64,000 bases of DNA, from positions 1-64,000 of the forward strand of contig NZ_PJRO01000001.1 of the NCBI RefSeq assembly GCF_002858745.1, given 5' to 3'. Position 1 is the stretch's first letter. Each line of letters opens with the position of its first letter. Source of the stretch: Mesorhizobium loti (GTDB lineage Bacteria; Pseudomonadota; Alphaproteobacteria; Rhizobiales; Rhizobiaceae). This document shows, one piece after another, positions 56,516 through 64,000 of this stretch. Under the pieces are notes generated by a model. The model ran no database searches. It saw only the letters and a list, made by a program, of their open reading frames with translations, and was not told the origin of the DNA. The position numbers were made by a program, and so were the translations under genes.

Positions 56516-57042
56516 TTAGGTATTTGAGCGGCCGGCGGCATTCTTCCTGCTCGCCGCCCCAATAAAACCCCTCTCCCGCGCCCAAACGACTGCAGCGGTC
56601 CGGCTGTGGACACCCGTCTTGCTGTAGATGCGGGCCACATGATTGCGCACGATGTTGCGCGTCAGGCTGAGTTTCTCGACGGTTTCGGCGTCGCTCAACC
56701 CCTGGCACATGAGCCCCAGAACGTCCTTTTCGCGGGCAGTCAATACCGAAAGTCCCGCAGACGCTTTGTTCGATTTGCCTGGATGTCTCAGGCTGGCAAG
56801 CTTTCGATGACAGTGTCGCTGAACCATGACGTGTCCTGCATGACGGCCTCGATAGCCGCGATCAATTCGACTTCGGAGCGCTTGCGCTCGAGGATGTCCT
56901 GAAGAACGATCAAAAAACATTCCTGCGCGTGTATCGAAACAGTTCCGGCGGACATGAGAACATCGAGGATTTCCTCATGCTTTGTACGAAGTTGCGTTTC
57001 CATATAACGGAAATCGCCGGCCTTTTCGATCTCGCGTTCCAT
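56516..57042 (-). pseudogene. LuxR-type regulator split by a one-base frameshift
   Basis: The upstream part (HEEILDVLMSAGTVSIHAQE, FLIVLQDILERKRSEVELIA, AVMQDTSWFSDTVIE) and the downstream part (KLASLRHPG, then LTAREKDVLGLMCQGLSDAE and IVRNHVARIYSKTGV, a LuxR helix-turn-helix) lie in different frames. They join in one frame if one A is added to the A run at 56802-56804. Both halves look otherwise intact. Starts at 57042 or 57003 are possible. It could be a real lesion, a programmed slip or a sequencing error. Confidence 0.7.
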
Positions 57043-57267
57043 GCCGCGCTGCTGACCCAAAGCGGCAGTTCCTAGGCCGTTCGGCCAATGGCTTCCTCCT
57101 CGCCATAACCCAGCACTGATAGTGCCAGCGGGAGCCATCGCTCCAGCGCGTTGCCTGGTGATTAATATTGATCACAATCTCGTCTAACAGCGGGCTTTCT
57201 CGGAACACCGGCAAAGGTTGGATGTTGGCGTAAAGGGGCAGCCAATAGAAGCAAAGGAGAGACAGCA

Positions 57268-57777
57268 ATGACTCCTAAAGCAGAAAGCTATCTTCAACGA
57301 TTGTTCGTGAGCGGCCTCAAAGAGGCCTATTATGCCAAAAAGAAAATCGCGCGGGCGTTCCCGGAGATCGCAGGCATTCCAGAAGCCAAAACTGTCTCTG
57401 AAGCCTTCAAAATCCAGCAACAACAGACTGAACGCCACATCGAACGCCTGGAGCGCGTCTTCTCGCAACTGAGAATATCGGCCCAAAGCAACATCTGCCC
57501 CGCCATCGACGGCCTGATCGAACAGCGTTCCTGGATCGTTGAGGACTACCGCGACACGCAAGCAATCGACGCTGGGCTTCTGGCAGCTGTTCGAGCCGTG
57601 CATCACTACGAGATCGCGCTCTACCAGACTCTGGTTTCATGGGCGCGGGAGCTCGGCAACATGGACGCCGCCGATCTTCTCAAGATCACACTGCAAGAGG
57701 AACAGGAGGCCGAGGCGACCCTCGCCTCCCTGGCGGAAAGGGACGCCAACACGCGCGCGCTGGAGATCGCAGCCTGA
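57268..57777 (+). CDS. DUF892 (YciE/YciF) ferritin-like protein
   Basis: 169 residues, all helical. FVSGLKEAYYAKKKIARAFP, FKIQQQQTERHIERLERVF and AVRAVHHYEIALYQTL carry the Glu/His carboxylates spaced as in the ferritin-like DUF892 fold, which can bind a di-metal site. These stress-linked proteins (YciF) are common in rhizobia. AAGGAGA precedes the ATG. No operon partner is seen. Confidence 0.9.
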   Translation: MTPKAESYLQRLFVSGLKEAYYAKKKIARAFPEIAGIPEAKTVSEAFKIQQQQTERHIERLERVFSQLRISAQSNICPAIDGLIEQRSWIVEDYRDTQAIDAGLLAAVRAVHHYEIALYQTLVSWARELGNMDAADLLKITLQEEQEAEATLASLAERDANTRALEIAA

Positions 57778-57877
57778 GCGGGCACACACATTGCCAGGCT
57801 GCCGCCCGAGCTTCATCGGGCAGGCATGAGATTTCCCGCTTATGCGTCGCGGGTTTCAAACGCTCAGGCTGCGAACC

Positions 57878-58075
57878 TTAGCGCACCGCCGCCGAGATTG
57901 ATGTCGACACAGTTGTCATCGGCTGCTCCCTCCCGAACAGAGCAAGCGCGGCATCTTCGCTCTGATAAGATCCCCACACCTTGTCACCAGCGCCTCGCCA
58001 CACGGACGCGGTCTCGGACGCGATGTAACAATCGCCTTCGATCACAAGGATTGTTCGCCCAGTGATATTGGATAC
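57878..58075 (-). pseudogene. Response-regulator receiver domain fragment
   Basis: GRTILVIEGDCYIASETASV and SYQSEDAALALFGREQP resemble the first half of a receiver domain (acidic pocket region altered to EGD). The phospho-acceptor Asp region is not recognisable and the frame ends there. There is no output domain. It is probably a remnant. Confidence 0.5.
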
Positions 58076-58479
58076 GCCACAACGTCCTGCGAAAACATGC
58101 GGGGCCATCGGAGCATCTGTTTGCTGAACACTGTCGCCGTCATTCCGCGGGATATCCAGATGACAGGGGCTCCATCGGGCTGGATCCATGGCTGGTCTGC
58201 GCAACGTGCAAAACAGGATGTAAAATCAACATCCTGAACGGCGAGCACACCGTGCACCAAGACCTCACAACGTGCGAAGTCTGGCGAAAAAGCGATCAAA
58301 ATCAACCATCCGACCGAAGCGCACCGTGCGCCCTTTTATCTTGCCATCTTCGGTCGGGGAATAAGCGTCCGGTCTCTGCATCCGGATTGAGTAGTGCAAT
58401 TGCGCAACATGTCGGGCTCCTTCGTAGCATGGAGAATCTCCGGCGAATTTGAGACATGTCGAGAACAAGGCGCGATAGT

Positions 58480-59290
58480 CCTGTTGGGTGGTTCACGCCG
58501 AGGCGTGGCAGCGCGGCGGTCTGACACGGACGAAATATTGCCGCGTGCATCGCCTGACGAAGAATACGCTCGATCGCTCGCGGAAGTACTCTGCGGGCGA
58601 CGACGCGACGCGTAGCAGGCGGATATCAGGCACAATGGCGCCATCAGAAACGCCTGGAAGAGCGAGCAAATCGACGGTAAAGACGCGTTCGGCTGCGCTT
58701 TTCGGTGAGCACGGATGTGCGCAACCGTGCTGTCCAGGCGTCCTGGGCGCTGCATGTAAAGGCAGTGAACTGGACCGGAATGCGCGTCGGCAAATACGCC
58801 GCCGCATTGCATCTTTCGTCGACGAGCCTGCACATATGGCGTGACCGATTGGATGAGAGCGAGGTCAGTTTGACTGGCGGGCGCATCCTCATCCCTCCGC
58901 CCGTCCAGTCGTTAGCACGAGTGCTGGCGCAACGCCGCCGGACTCGAGCCTGACGGCCCCACCGAGCGATGATCCTGGCGCGCGCGGGCAACCTGCGAGG
59001 CTTCTTCAGCGACGCGGAAAAGCACGCCATTGCACTGGAGAGCGACCAAAATGCTGTCAGCGTCTCGCAGGTCACACGCAAGCACATGCTGTTTCGCTGG
59101 CGCGTTCAGTTTGGCGCGGCGCAGAAGAAGCGCGCAAAGCTTGCGACCGCCGCGCTGACGGACGACAGGCCGGTTGCGCGACCTCGCGCTGGTTTCGGTG
59201 GCGCTGTGTCGGTCTCAATGGGAGCGTCAACTCGTCGGCGACGGGCGCGCTGCAGTGCTGCAGCGCGCCTTGAGCTGGTGGAGAGATTTG
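58480..59290 (+). mobile_element. Degenerate IS66-type transposase accessory gene
   Basis: Pieces in successive frames match a long IS66-family accessory protein: AWQRGGLTRTKYCRVHRL, VRNRAVQASWALHVKAVNWT, MRVGKYAAALHLSSTSLHIW, FSDAEKHAIALESDQNAVSV and MLFRWRVQFG with KKRAKLATAALTD. At least three frame changes occur, and no transposase (TnpC) or terminal inverted repeats are seen. It marks old mobile DNA at the left edge of the integrative-element genes. The preceding 58080-58480 shows only short unrecognised frames. Confidence 0.7.
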
Positions 59291-59293
59291 CGA

Positions 59294-59314
59294 CTGCCGG
59301 ACCGGCAGGTTTTT
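59294..59314 (+). terminator. Hairpin with T run after the IS66 remnant
   Basis: CTGCC/GGCAG stem with GGACC loop followed by GTTTTT on the plus strand. Confidence 0.5.
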
Positions 59315-59332
59315 CGCTTTCCTGAAAGAAAA

Positions 59333-59353
59333 GCCCCGCGCCGGGCGCGGGGC
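59333..59353 (-). terminator. Terminator after the DUF736 gene
   Basis: A GC-rich inverted repeat (GCCCCGCGCC / GGCGCGGGGC) followed on the minus strand by TTTTCTTTC, 17 bases past the DUF736 stop. Confidence 0.8.
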
Positions 59354-59369
59354 CTGTCGGATTTGCCGA

Positions 59370-59693
59370 TCAGTCCGCTGGGTTCCAGATGATGGCGAAG
59401 GTTTCGTCATCGTCCTGGCCGGCGGCGCGGCCGAGATTGGCGTAGAGTTTGCGCGGGCCGAACTCCGGGGCTGCGATCGACAGGCTCACATAGTCCTTGC
59501 CGGAGGTCTCGCCGGTCCGGACCCAGGCGGCGCCCACTTCAACGCCCTGCGCCAGAACCCGGAAGTCGGGATGGTTGTCGGCGTTCTTGGCCTGGTTGGG
59601 AACGATGTCGATGTCGGTGCGCAGGCTGAGGGTCTTGAGCTGGCCCTTGTAGGCGCCGTTGTCCTGCTTGATGACGTATCCGATCGCGGTCAT
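59370..59693 (-). CDS. DUF736 family protein
   Basis: 107 residues. IGYVIKQDNGAYKGQLKTLS, VEVGAAWVRTGETSGKDYVS and KLYANLGRAAGQDDDETFAI match DUF736, a small soluble protein of rhizobial plasmids and integrative elements; the function is unknown. GGAG precedes the ATG at 59693. It is followed by a strong terminator and heads the end of the minus-strand element block. Confidence 0.92.
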   Translation of the reverse strand: MTAIGYVIKQDNGAYKGQLKTLSLRTDIDIVPNQAKNADNHPDFRVLAQGVEVGAAWVRTGETSGKDYVSLSIAAPEFGPRKLYANLGRAAGQDDDETFAIIWNPAD

Positions 59694-60225
59694 TTGGAAG
59701 TCTCCTTTGGTGTTCGCCGGGGACCATTCCCCTGCGATGGCGCACCGTGATGGGCGCGTCCGGACGGCCCGAACCCGGCAGGGCCGAAGCGTCAGCGCAG
59801 GACCCGAGCAGGCGACTTTTTTGGAGTGAAGCGTCGCGAGGAGCCGCCGCAGGCGGCGGGGAAAAAAGTCGGCAGTTGAGGGTTTCGGGCAGGCCGGATC
59901 CGCCCATAGGTCGTTCAGCCAGCAGCAGGGGAATGGTTCGTGGCGAGGCGCGGCGAGACTTGTTCGCAACGCGTTCGCGTACAGCGGGCAGGACAACGGC
60001 GGCTGCAAGGATCGCGTGCCCTAACGCTACCGCGCCACGACGATGGCGTTCTCTCCCGGCCAGCGCCCCGCACACCACGCAGATGCCAAGATGGAACAGG
60101 TCAGCAGTGCGCCGCTTGAAGCCGGAGCGGCCCCGGCCTTCGGCATCGGCGTGCGAAGCTATCGATACGCTCTGAAAACCGGCCAAGCGGCGGCAATCGA
60201 TCTGCCGCCGCTGGCTTTTTGAAAA
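59694..60225. other. GC-rich intergenic region of the integrative element
   Basis: About 530 bases, very GC-rich with short inverted repeats (for example GCCGCCGCAGGCGGCGGG-like near 59850). The frames crossing it lack recognisable domains. Inference: promoter/leader of the DUF736 gene; nothing more can be said. Confidence 0.4.
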
Positions 60226-61956
60226 TCACTGCGAAACCAACAGCGTCTCGACAAGCGCTCGTTGATCGGCGGTGCGAAAGCCGCCGCGATCGGTGTAGCT
60301 TTCGACCGGAAATTTCAACCAGCGCGGCAACCAGCTGCCTGCTTTCCGCCTGCCGTTTTCGCCAGCGATCAAGTCGCGGATAATGGCCTTCTGCGTCCTC
60401 ACCTTCTCCGTGACATTGCTGTCGGCGACCTGTTTGCCGCCAAGCTCGGCAAGCATGGCGTTGGCGACGTCCCTGTCGCGCAACATGTCAAAGAAAGCGT
60501 CGTCCGCCTGCCAGCCGGCAGCCATATCGACTTTGAGATGAGTTCCGAGAAATTCGATGACAGCGCTGCCAGCTGCCAGTGTTTCCGCCATGACGACAGT
60601 CTGCACGAGGGCGACCTCCTCGTCGGACAACGCAAGCAACCGGATGAGAACGGTAGCGAGCGTGGCGTCATCGCCGAAGCCGCCCGCAACAGTGGTCTCG
60701 TCATCGGAGCGGCCAAGCAAAACCAGAACCGCGCGCAGCTTGGCGGTAAAAGCGGCCTCAGCAGTGCTTTGCGCGACACTTGTGGCGATGGCCTGACTGG
60801 CTGCGCGCTGCGGTTCCAGCCGCACTTGCCACAGGCTTGAGCCGGCAATCGCATGCGCCACCATCAACCGCAGCGTTACAGAGGGGTGGTCGAGAACGGC
60901 CGCCCTCACCGCTGCGTGGCGGTGCAGATCGACATAGTTCTGCATCGGCCCGGTAAGTTCAGGTCGAGACGCCTTTGCCGGTGTCTCCGCCCCCTCATCG
61001 CCGTCTCCATTGGAACGGGCGCGGCGCGCTTCTTTGCGCGTCAGCCAACCCTCGTGAAACTCCACCTCGCCGTGCTGCGACACGGTGACGATGACCTTGC
61101 CACCCTTTTTCCTTGGCGTTTTCTCGTGATCATAGGAGTGAAAATACTGGCCGGTTTCCAGCACCAGCACCTCGCGCCAGCCCGCTTCGAGATAGGCGTC
61201 GCGTCTGGCAGCGATGGCCTCATTCTGTTTTTGCCAGAACAGTTCGGCATCCGCGAAATAACTGTCTTCCCCGAACAGATCGGACACGATCTGGCCGCCG
61301 TAGTCCTCGATGGGGAACAGCGCCGCCCTGGTCGAGATCGACTGGCCGCCGAACAGCCATTGTTTCAACTGCCGTCCGTGCGGAGCGTACCGGTCAGGAT
61401 CGAGGAAAAGCGCCAGCCAGTCCTTCTGCTGCGCCTTGGACGCCATGGTCAAATGCCGCACCGTGTCGGCGTCGATGTCCTCGCTCCGATAGGCTTCGCG
61501 GATTTTGGGAAGCAGATTCCCAAGCGCCAGAACGCGCTTCACCTGCAATTCGGTGATGCCGAATGTCGTGGCGATATCGGCAACTGCACGCCCCTGCCCT
61601 ATCAGACGGGTGAACGTCTCCCATTGCGAGACTTCGTCGAGATCAAGACGAGCGATGTTCTCGATAAGCGAGGCTTCAAGGGCGTCGGCGTCGTCACCAT
61701 CCTCCATGATGGCGCATGGCAAGGATTCAACCTCACCGCGTTCGTCGGCGACTGCCTTTGCCGCGAAATAGCGCCGTCTTCCGGCGACGATTTCGAAGGT
61801 TTCCGGCGAGCCGTTCAGCCGCACCAGAAGCGGCACCAGCACGCCGCGCGCCCTGACCGATGGCAGGATATCTGAGACATCCGGCGCACGTTTTGAATGC
61901 CGCATATTGGTGGGCGAAATACTCAATCTGTCGATGGAAATGTGAGCGAGTTGCAT
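60226..61956 (-). CDS. ParB/RepB/Spo0J-like protein of an integrative element
   Basis: 576 residues. The N-terminal ParB-type domain (LSISPTNMRHSKRAP, FEIVAGRRRYFAAKAV, LEASLIENIARLDLDEV) is followed by a KorB-like helix-turn-helix (VADIATTFGITELQVKRVLAL). The large C-terminal part is typical of the plasmid/ICE form rather than of chromosomal ParB. It may bind element DNA and act in maintenance or regulation. AAAGGAG precedes the ATG. It overlaps the DUF2958 gene by 34 bases. Confidence 0.9.
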   Translation of the reverse strand: MQLAHISIDRLSISPTNMRHSKRAPDVSDILPSVRARGVLVPLLVRLNGSPETFEIVAGRRRYFAAKAVADERGEVESLPCAIMEDGDDADALEASLIENIARLDLDEVSQWETFTRLIGQGRAVADIATTFGITELQVKRVLALGNLLPKIREAYRSEDIDADTVRHLTMASKAQQKDWLALFLDPDRYAPHGRQLKQWLFGGQSISTRAALFPIEDYGGQIVSDLFGEDSYFADAELFWQKQNEAIAARRDAYLEAGWREVLVLETGQYFHSYDHEKTPRKKGGKVIVTVSQHGEVEFHEGWLTRKEARRARSNGDGDEGAETPAKASRPELTGPMQNYVDLHRHAAVRAAVLDHPSVTLRLMVAHAIAGSSLWQVRLEPQRAASQAIATSVAQSTAEAAFTAKLRAVLVLLGRSDDETTVAGGFGDDATLATVLIRLLALSDEEVALVQTVVMAETLAAGSAVIEFLGTHLKVDMAAGWQADDAFFDMLRDRDVANAMLAELGGKQVADSNVTEKVRTQKAIIRDLIAGENGRRKAGSWLPRWLKFPVESYTDRGGFRTADQRALVETLLVSQ

Positions 61957-62447
61957 GGTTTTTTCTCCTTTGGCTCTGTTGTGGTTGTCCTTCCGCGAGG
62001 CCGCAGACCGAGCGGCGGGGGTTGCGCCTCGCGGCGCTCGTCATCCGCCGCGCCGGGCGGAAGCTCTGAATGGGAAAGCGCCAGCGCGGCAGCGGCGTGG
62101 CGCAAAAGCCGATCAGCCTCGGTGATGTGGCCGGCGATGCGCGCTGCCTCGGCATAGACCGAAAGCGGAAAGCGCGGCGCAAAACCGAGGTCGCGTTCGA
62201 TAGCGAGGCCCAGTGGGCCTTTGATTGCCTCCAGTTCCGCGAGGCTGACGCTACCGAGTTCAGGGAAGCCGAAACCCAGATCGCAAAGCCCGAACAGCGT
62301 GTCGCCATCGGCATCAAGTTCGGTCAAAAGCCATGTTGCGGCGCCGACCGGATTGAACAGTTTCACGACCGGGACATGGTTGGTTTCGGTCTCGGTCGCA
62401 CCATTGGCCAGCAGACGCGCGCGCAGTTCGTCGGTGATCAGGATCAT
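61923..62447 (-). CDS. DUF2958 family protein
   Basis: 174 residues. MILITDELRARLLANGA, VPVVKLFNPVGAATWLLTEL, LFGLCDLGFGFPELGSV and GLAIERDLGFAPRFPLS are the DUF2958 motifs, found on conjugative plasmids and ICEs; the function is unknown. The last ~15 residues overlap the start of the ParB-like gene. It sits between the ArdC-like and ParB-like genes, the usual order in rhizobial elements. Confidence 0.92.
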   Translation of the reverse strand: MILITDELRARLLANGATETETNHVPVVKLFNPVGAATWLLTELDADGDTLFGLCDLGFGFPELGSVSLAELEAIKGPLGLAIERDLGFAPRFPLSVYAEAARIAGHITEADRLLRHAAAALALSHSELPPGAADDERREAQPPPLGLRPRGRTTTTEPKEKKPCNSLTFPSTD

Positions 62448-62491
62448 GACAGGCTCCCTTGGTCAGAACAGGTTGCGATGATGGCGCGCCG

Positions 62492-63454
62492 CTATGCGGC
62501 GATGCCGGTTCGCGCTCCGCCTTGCGCGGCAGCGCCAAAGGCGAGCAGGAAATCGGCGGCTTTCGAAGCGAGACTGGCGGCGCGGAAGATCGCGCGGTTG
62601 TCCTCGCGCAGCACGGCAAGCCACGAGGCGATATAGTCGGCGTGGCGCACGGTCGGCTCGATGCCGAGCGTGGAGCAGACGAAGGCCGCAGCAATCTCCG
62701 CGATCAGTTCCTCGCGCGCATAGGCCTTCGAACCGAACGAACCGGACATGTCGCGGGCAAGGCGGGTCGGATGCCCGGTCCAGTGGCCGAGCTCATGGAA
62801 GCAGGTGCGGTAGAAATTGACCTGTTCGAAGAAGGCGGGCTGCGGCGGCAACTGGATGAAATCGGCGCCGGGCATATAGAAGGCACGATCCCCGCCGATG
62901 CGGATATCCGCACCGGATGCCTGGACCAGAGCCTCGGCATGCGGAACTGTCTCCCGTTCGGGAAGCACCCTGCCGCCAGCATGGACATGGTCTGGCAGGC
63001 CATCGCATTGCGCGGTGTTGAAGACGGTGAAACGCTTCAAGAACGGGATTGCCTGTGGCTCGCTATGTTCGGCCTTAGCACGCTCCTTTTCGTCCTTGGG
63101 AATGAAACGGTCCGCATGCACGATGGTGGTACCGTTCTCGCCTTTCCTGACGGAACCGCCAAGCGACAGCGCCTGCCGGAAGGTCAGCCAGTTCTGGCTT
63201 GGATAGTCGCGTTCGATCACCGCGCCCCACAGGATCAGGATGTTGATGCCGGAATAGCCGCGCCCGGTGGCGGCATTCCTCGGCAGTCCGACACCCGCTT
63301 TCGCCGGGCCCCAGGGCTTGACCCAAGGCACGCAGGCTCGCTCGAGATCGGCGATGATGCGGTCCGTGATCTCGGAATAGAGATTTGCCCGCGATTGCTG
63401 GCTCTTGCCTGCGCCAGCCTCGCCAGGGGCTGGACGTTTGCCGGTCTTGCGCAT
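62492..63454 (-). CDS. ArdC-like ssDNA-binding / zincin antirestriction protein
   Basis: 320 residues. The N-terminal ArdC ssDNA-binding domain reads YSEITDRIIADLERACVPWV, NAATGRGYSGINILILW and LGGSVRKGENGTTIV. The C-terminal zinc-peptidase-like domain has CFHELGHWTGH (HExxH). ArdC-type proteins protect incoming conjugative DNA from restriction. It is the first gene of the element block visible on this strand, consistent with early expression after transfer. Confidence 0.92.
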   Translation of the reverse strand: MRKTGKRPAPGEAGAGKSQQSRANLYSEITDRIIADLERACVPWVKPWGPAKAGVGLPRNAATGRGYSGINILILWGAVIERDYPSQNWLTFRQALSLGGSVRKGENGTTIVHADRFIPKDEKERAKAEHSEPQAIPFLKRFTVFNTAQCDGLPDHVHAGGRVLPERETVPHAEALVQASGADIRIGGDRAFYMPGADFIQLPPQPAFFEQVNFYRTCFHELGHWTGHPTRLARDMSGSFGSKAYAREELIAEIAAAFVCSTLGIEPTVRHADYIASWLAVLREDNRAIFRAASLASKAADFLLAFGAAAQGGARTGIAA

Positions 63455-63893
63455 GATCTGGTCTCCGCTCCGCTCTCTTGCGCCCTCCCCGGAAGCGGGG
63501 TGGGCGGCGAAAACGACCGGAAAGGCTCGCCGTCAGAGGCTGCCGGCATCCGCAGGACCGCAACGAAGTGGAGGACCCGAGCGGCAAGCGAAGGGTTGCG
63601 GGCGGCCGCGGCGGGCCTAGAAGGGAGAGCCGCCCACACCGCGCCACCGGGGAAGGCCCGATCAAGAAATTTCGCTGGCCGTCAGGGCAGCGACCGCTTC
63701 AGCCCAGGGGGCTGCTTGCGCAGTGGGCGCGGCGAGACGATTGGCATGGCGTGTGTTTGAAGAAACCGGCACTCGGCGTGCTGCCGAGCGCGGTGGCGGC
63801 TCAGGCAAAACTGCCATGCCGTCCTTATGTGCAGAAGTAGGCATCCAAGATGGTCCCTGCCGGTTATATGGGGCGAGCAACGAGGAGACTGAT
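63455..63893. other. Intergenic region between ArdC-like and BLUF genes
   Basis: About 440 bases containing the two divergent promoters. GC-rich near 63480-63660. Short frames show no domains. This may be close to the right boundary of the element. Confidence 0.4.
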
Positions 63894-64000
63894 TTGATTG
63901 TGGTTCCAGCTCTGATCCGACTGACTTACGTTTCGACGCTTCATCCTGAGATCTCCCTGACCGACCTGGACGCACTGGTCGCGAAGGCGGCGGTTTTCAA
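63894..64000 (+). CDS. BLUF-domain photoreceptor, N-terminal start
   Basis: Only the first ~36 codons are inside the window. LIRLTYVSTLHPEISLTDLD and ALVAKAAVFN match the start of BLUF domains, in which the Tyr of LTYVS contacts flavin and an Asn follows at the end of the first helix. BLUF proteins sense blue light through FAD. GAGGAG lies six bases before a TTG at 63894; a GTG at 63900 is an alternative. The output domain, if any, is outside the window. Confidence 0.75.
   Translation, partial: MIVVPALIRLTYVSTLHPEISLTDLDALVAKAAVF

Noticed and set aside
59539..60186. 215-codon frame upstream of DUF736
   Set aside because: Pro/Arg/Ala-rich, overlaps the DUF736 gene in another frame and has no recognisable domain.
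60853..61875. 340-codon plus-strand frame opposite the ParB-like gene
   Set aside because: Antisense of a well-supported gene; His/Arg/Gln-rich without domain.
62459..63760. 433-codon plus-strand frame opposite the ArdC-like gene
   Set aside because: Antisense of the HELGH-containing gene; no start signal or domain.

Overview
The window looks like a chromosomal segment of a Rhizobiales alphaproteobacterium, most like Mesorhizobium or a relative. This is an inference from content: an rmlDBCA block with 4-base overlaps, an usg gene beside an extra groESL operon, a CsbD-like protein, a DUF892 ferritin-like protein, rhizobial-type ABC uptake clusters, and a right-hand block of integrative-element genes (DUF736, ParB-like, DUF2958, ArdC-like) of the kind found on rhizobial symbiosis islands. 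No rRNA, intact insertion sequence or CRISPR array was seen.

Layout. (1) 0.4-14.8 kb, almost all minus strand: a cell-surface polysaccharide locus. It holds several glycosyltransferases, a tandem methyltransferase fusion, an ABC exporter (Wzm permease plus Wzt ATPase with a C-terminal glycan-binding type domain), a RgpF-like protein, a sulfotransferase joined to a long repeat-built coiled coil, and rmlDBCA for dTDP-L-rhamnose. (2) 15.6-23.3 kb: a two-gene proton-channel pair (MotA/ExbB-like and MotB/OmpA-like), an acyltransferase, then three plus-strand genes for exported proteins: a PDZ protein ending in two tandem-repeat families, a pepsin-like aspartic protease joined to autotransporter-type repeats, and a DUF4424 protein. 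(3) 23.9-28.4 kb: small exported proteins, CsbD, a 5'-truncated hydrolase, a degenerate tRNA-like element and a membrane diguanylate cyclase. (4) 28.6-38.9 kb: a hydantoin/N-carbamoyl amino acid utilisation cluster (hydantoinase, PLP desulfurase-like enzyme, polar amino acid ABC transporter, GntR/FadR regulator with a perfect palindromic operator, M20 amidohydrolase), interrupted by a Fic protein and by decayed genes.

(5) 38.9-49.2 kb: a spermidine/putrescine-type ABC uptake system with two paralogous Tat-exported binding proteins, an M81/MlrC peptidase, an AstE/AspA-like deacylase, a broken ureohydrolase and an XRE-cupin regulator. Four copies of a 15-bp palindrome (GTCAAGnnnCTTGAC type) stand in front of these units and define a likely local regulon. 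(6) 49.4-57.8 kb: a leuB fragment, tspO, usg, groESL, a UvrA paralogue, a LOTUS-domain fragment, a frameshifted LuxR regulator and a DUF892 protein. (7) 57.9-64 kb: a receiver-domain fragment and an IS66-type remnant, then integrative-element genes, and at the right edge the start of a BLUF photoreceptor gene.

Within the surface locus the Rml enzymes would supply rhamnose, the glycosyltransferases build the chain, the methyltransferase or sulfotransferase may modify or cap it, and Wzm/Wzt export it. The main leads are the aspartic-protease/passenger-repeat protein with its PDZ-repeat neighbour, the sulfotransferase-coiled-coil 'ruler' candidate and the four-site operator set. Gene functions rest on motif recognition by eye; no database search was possible.
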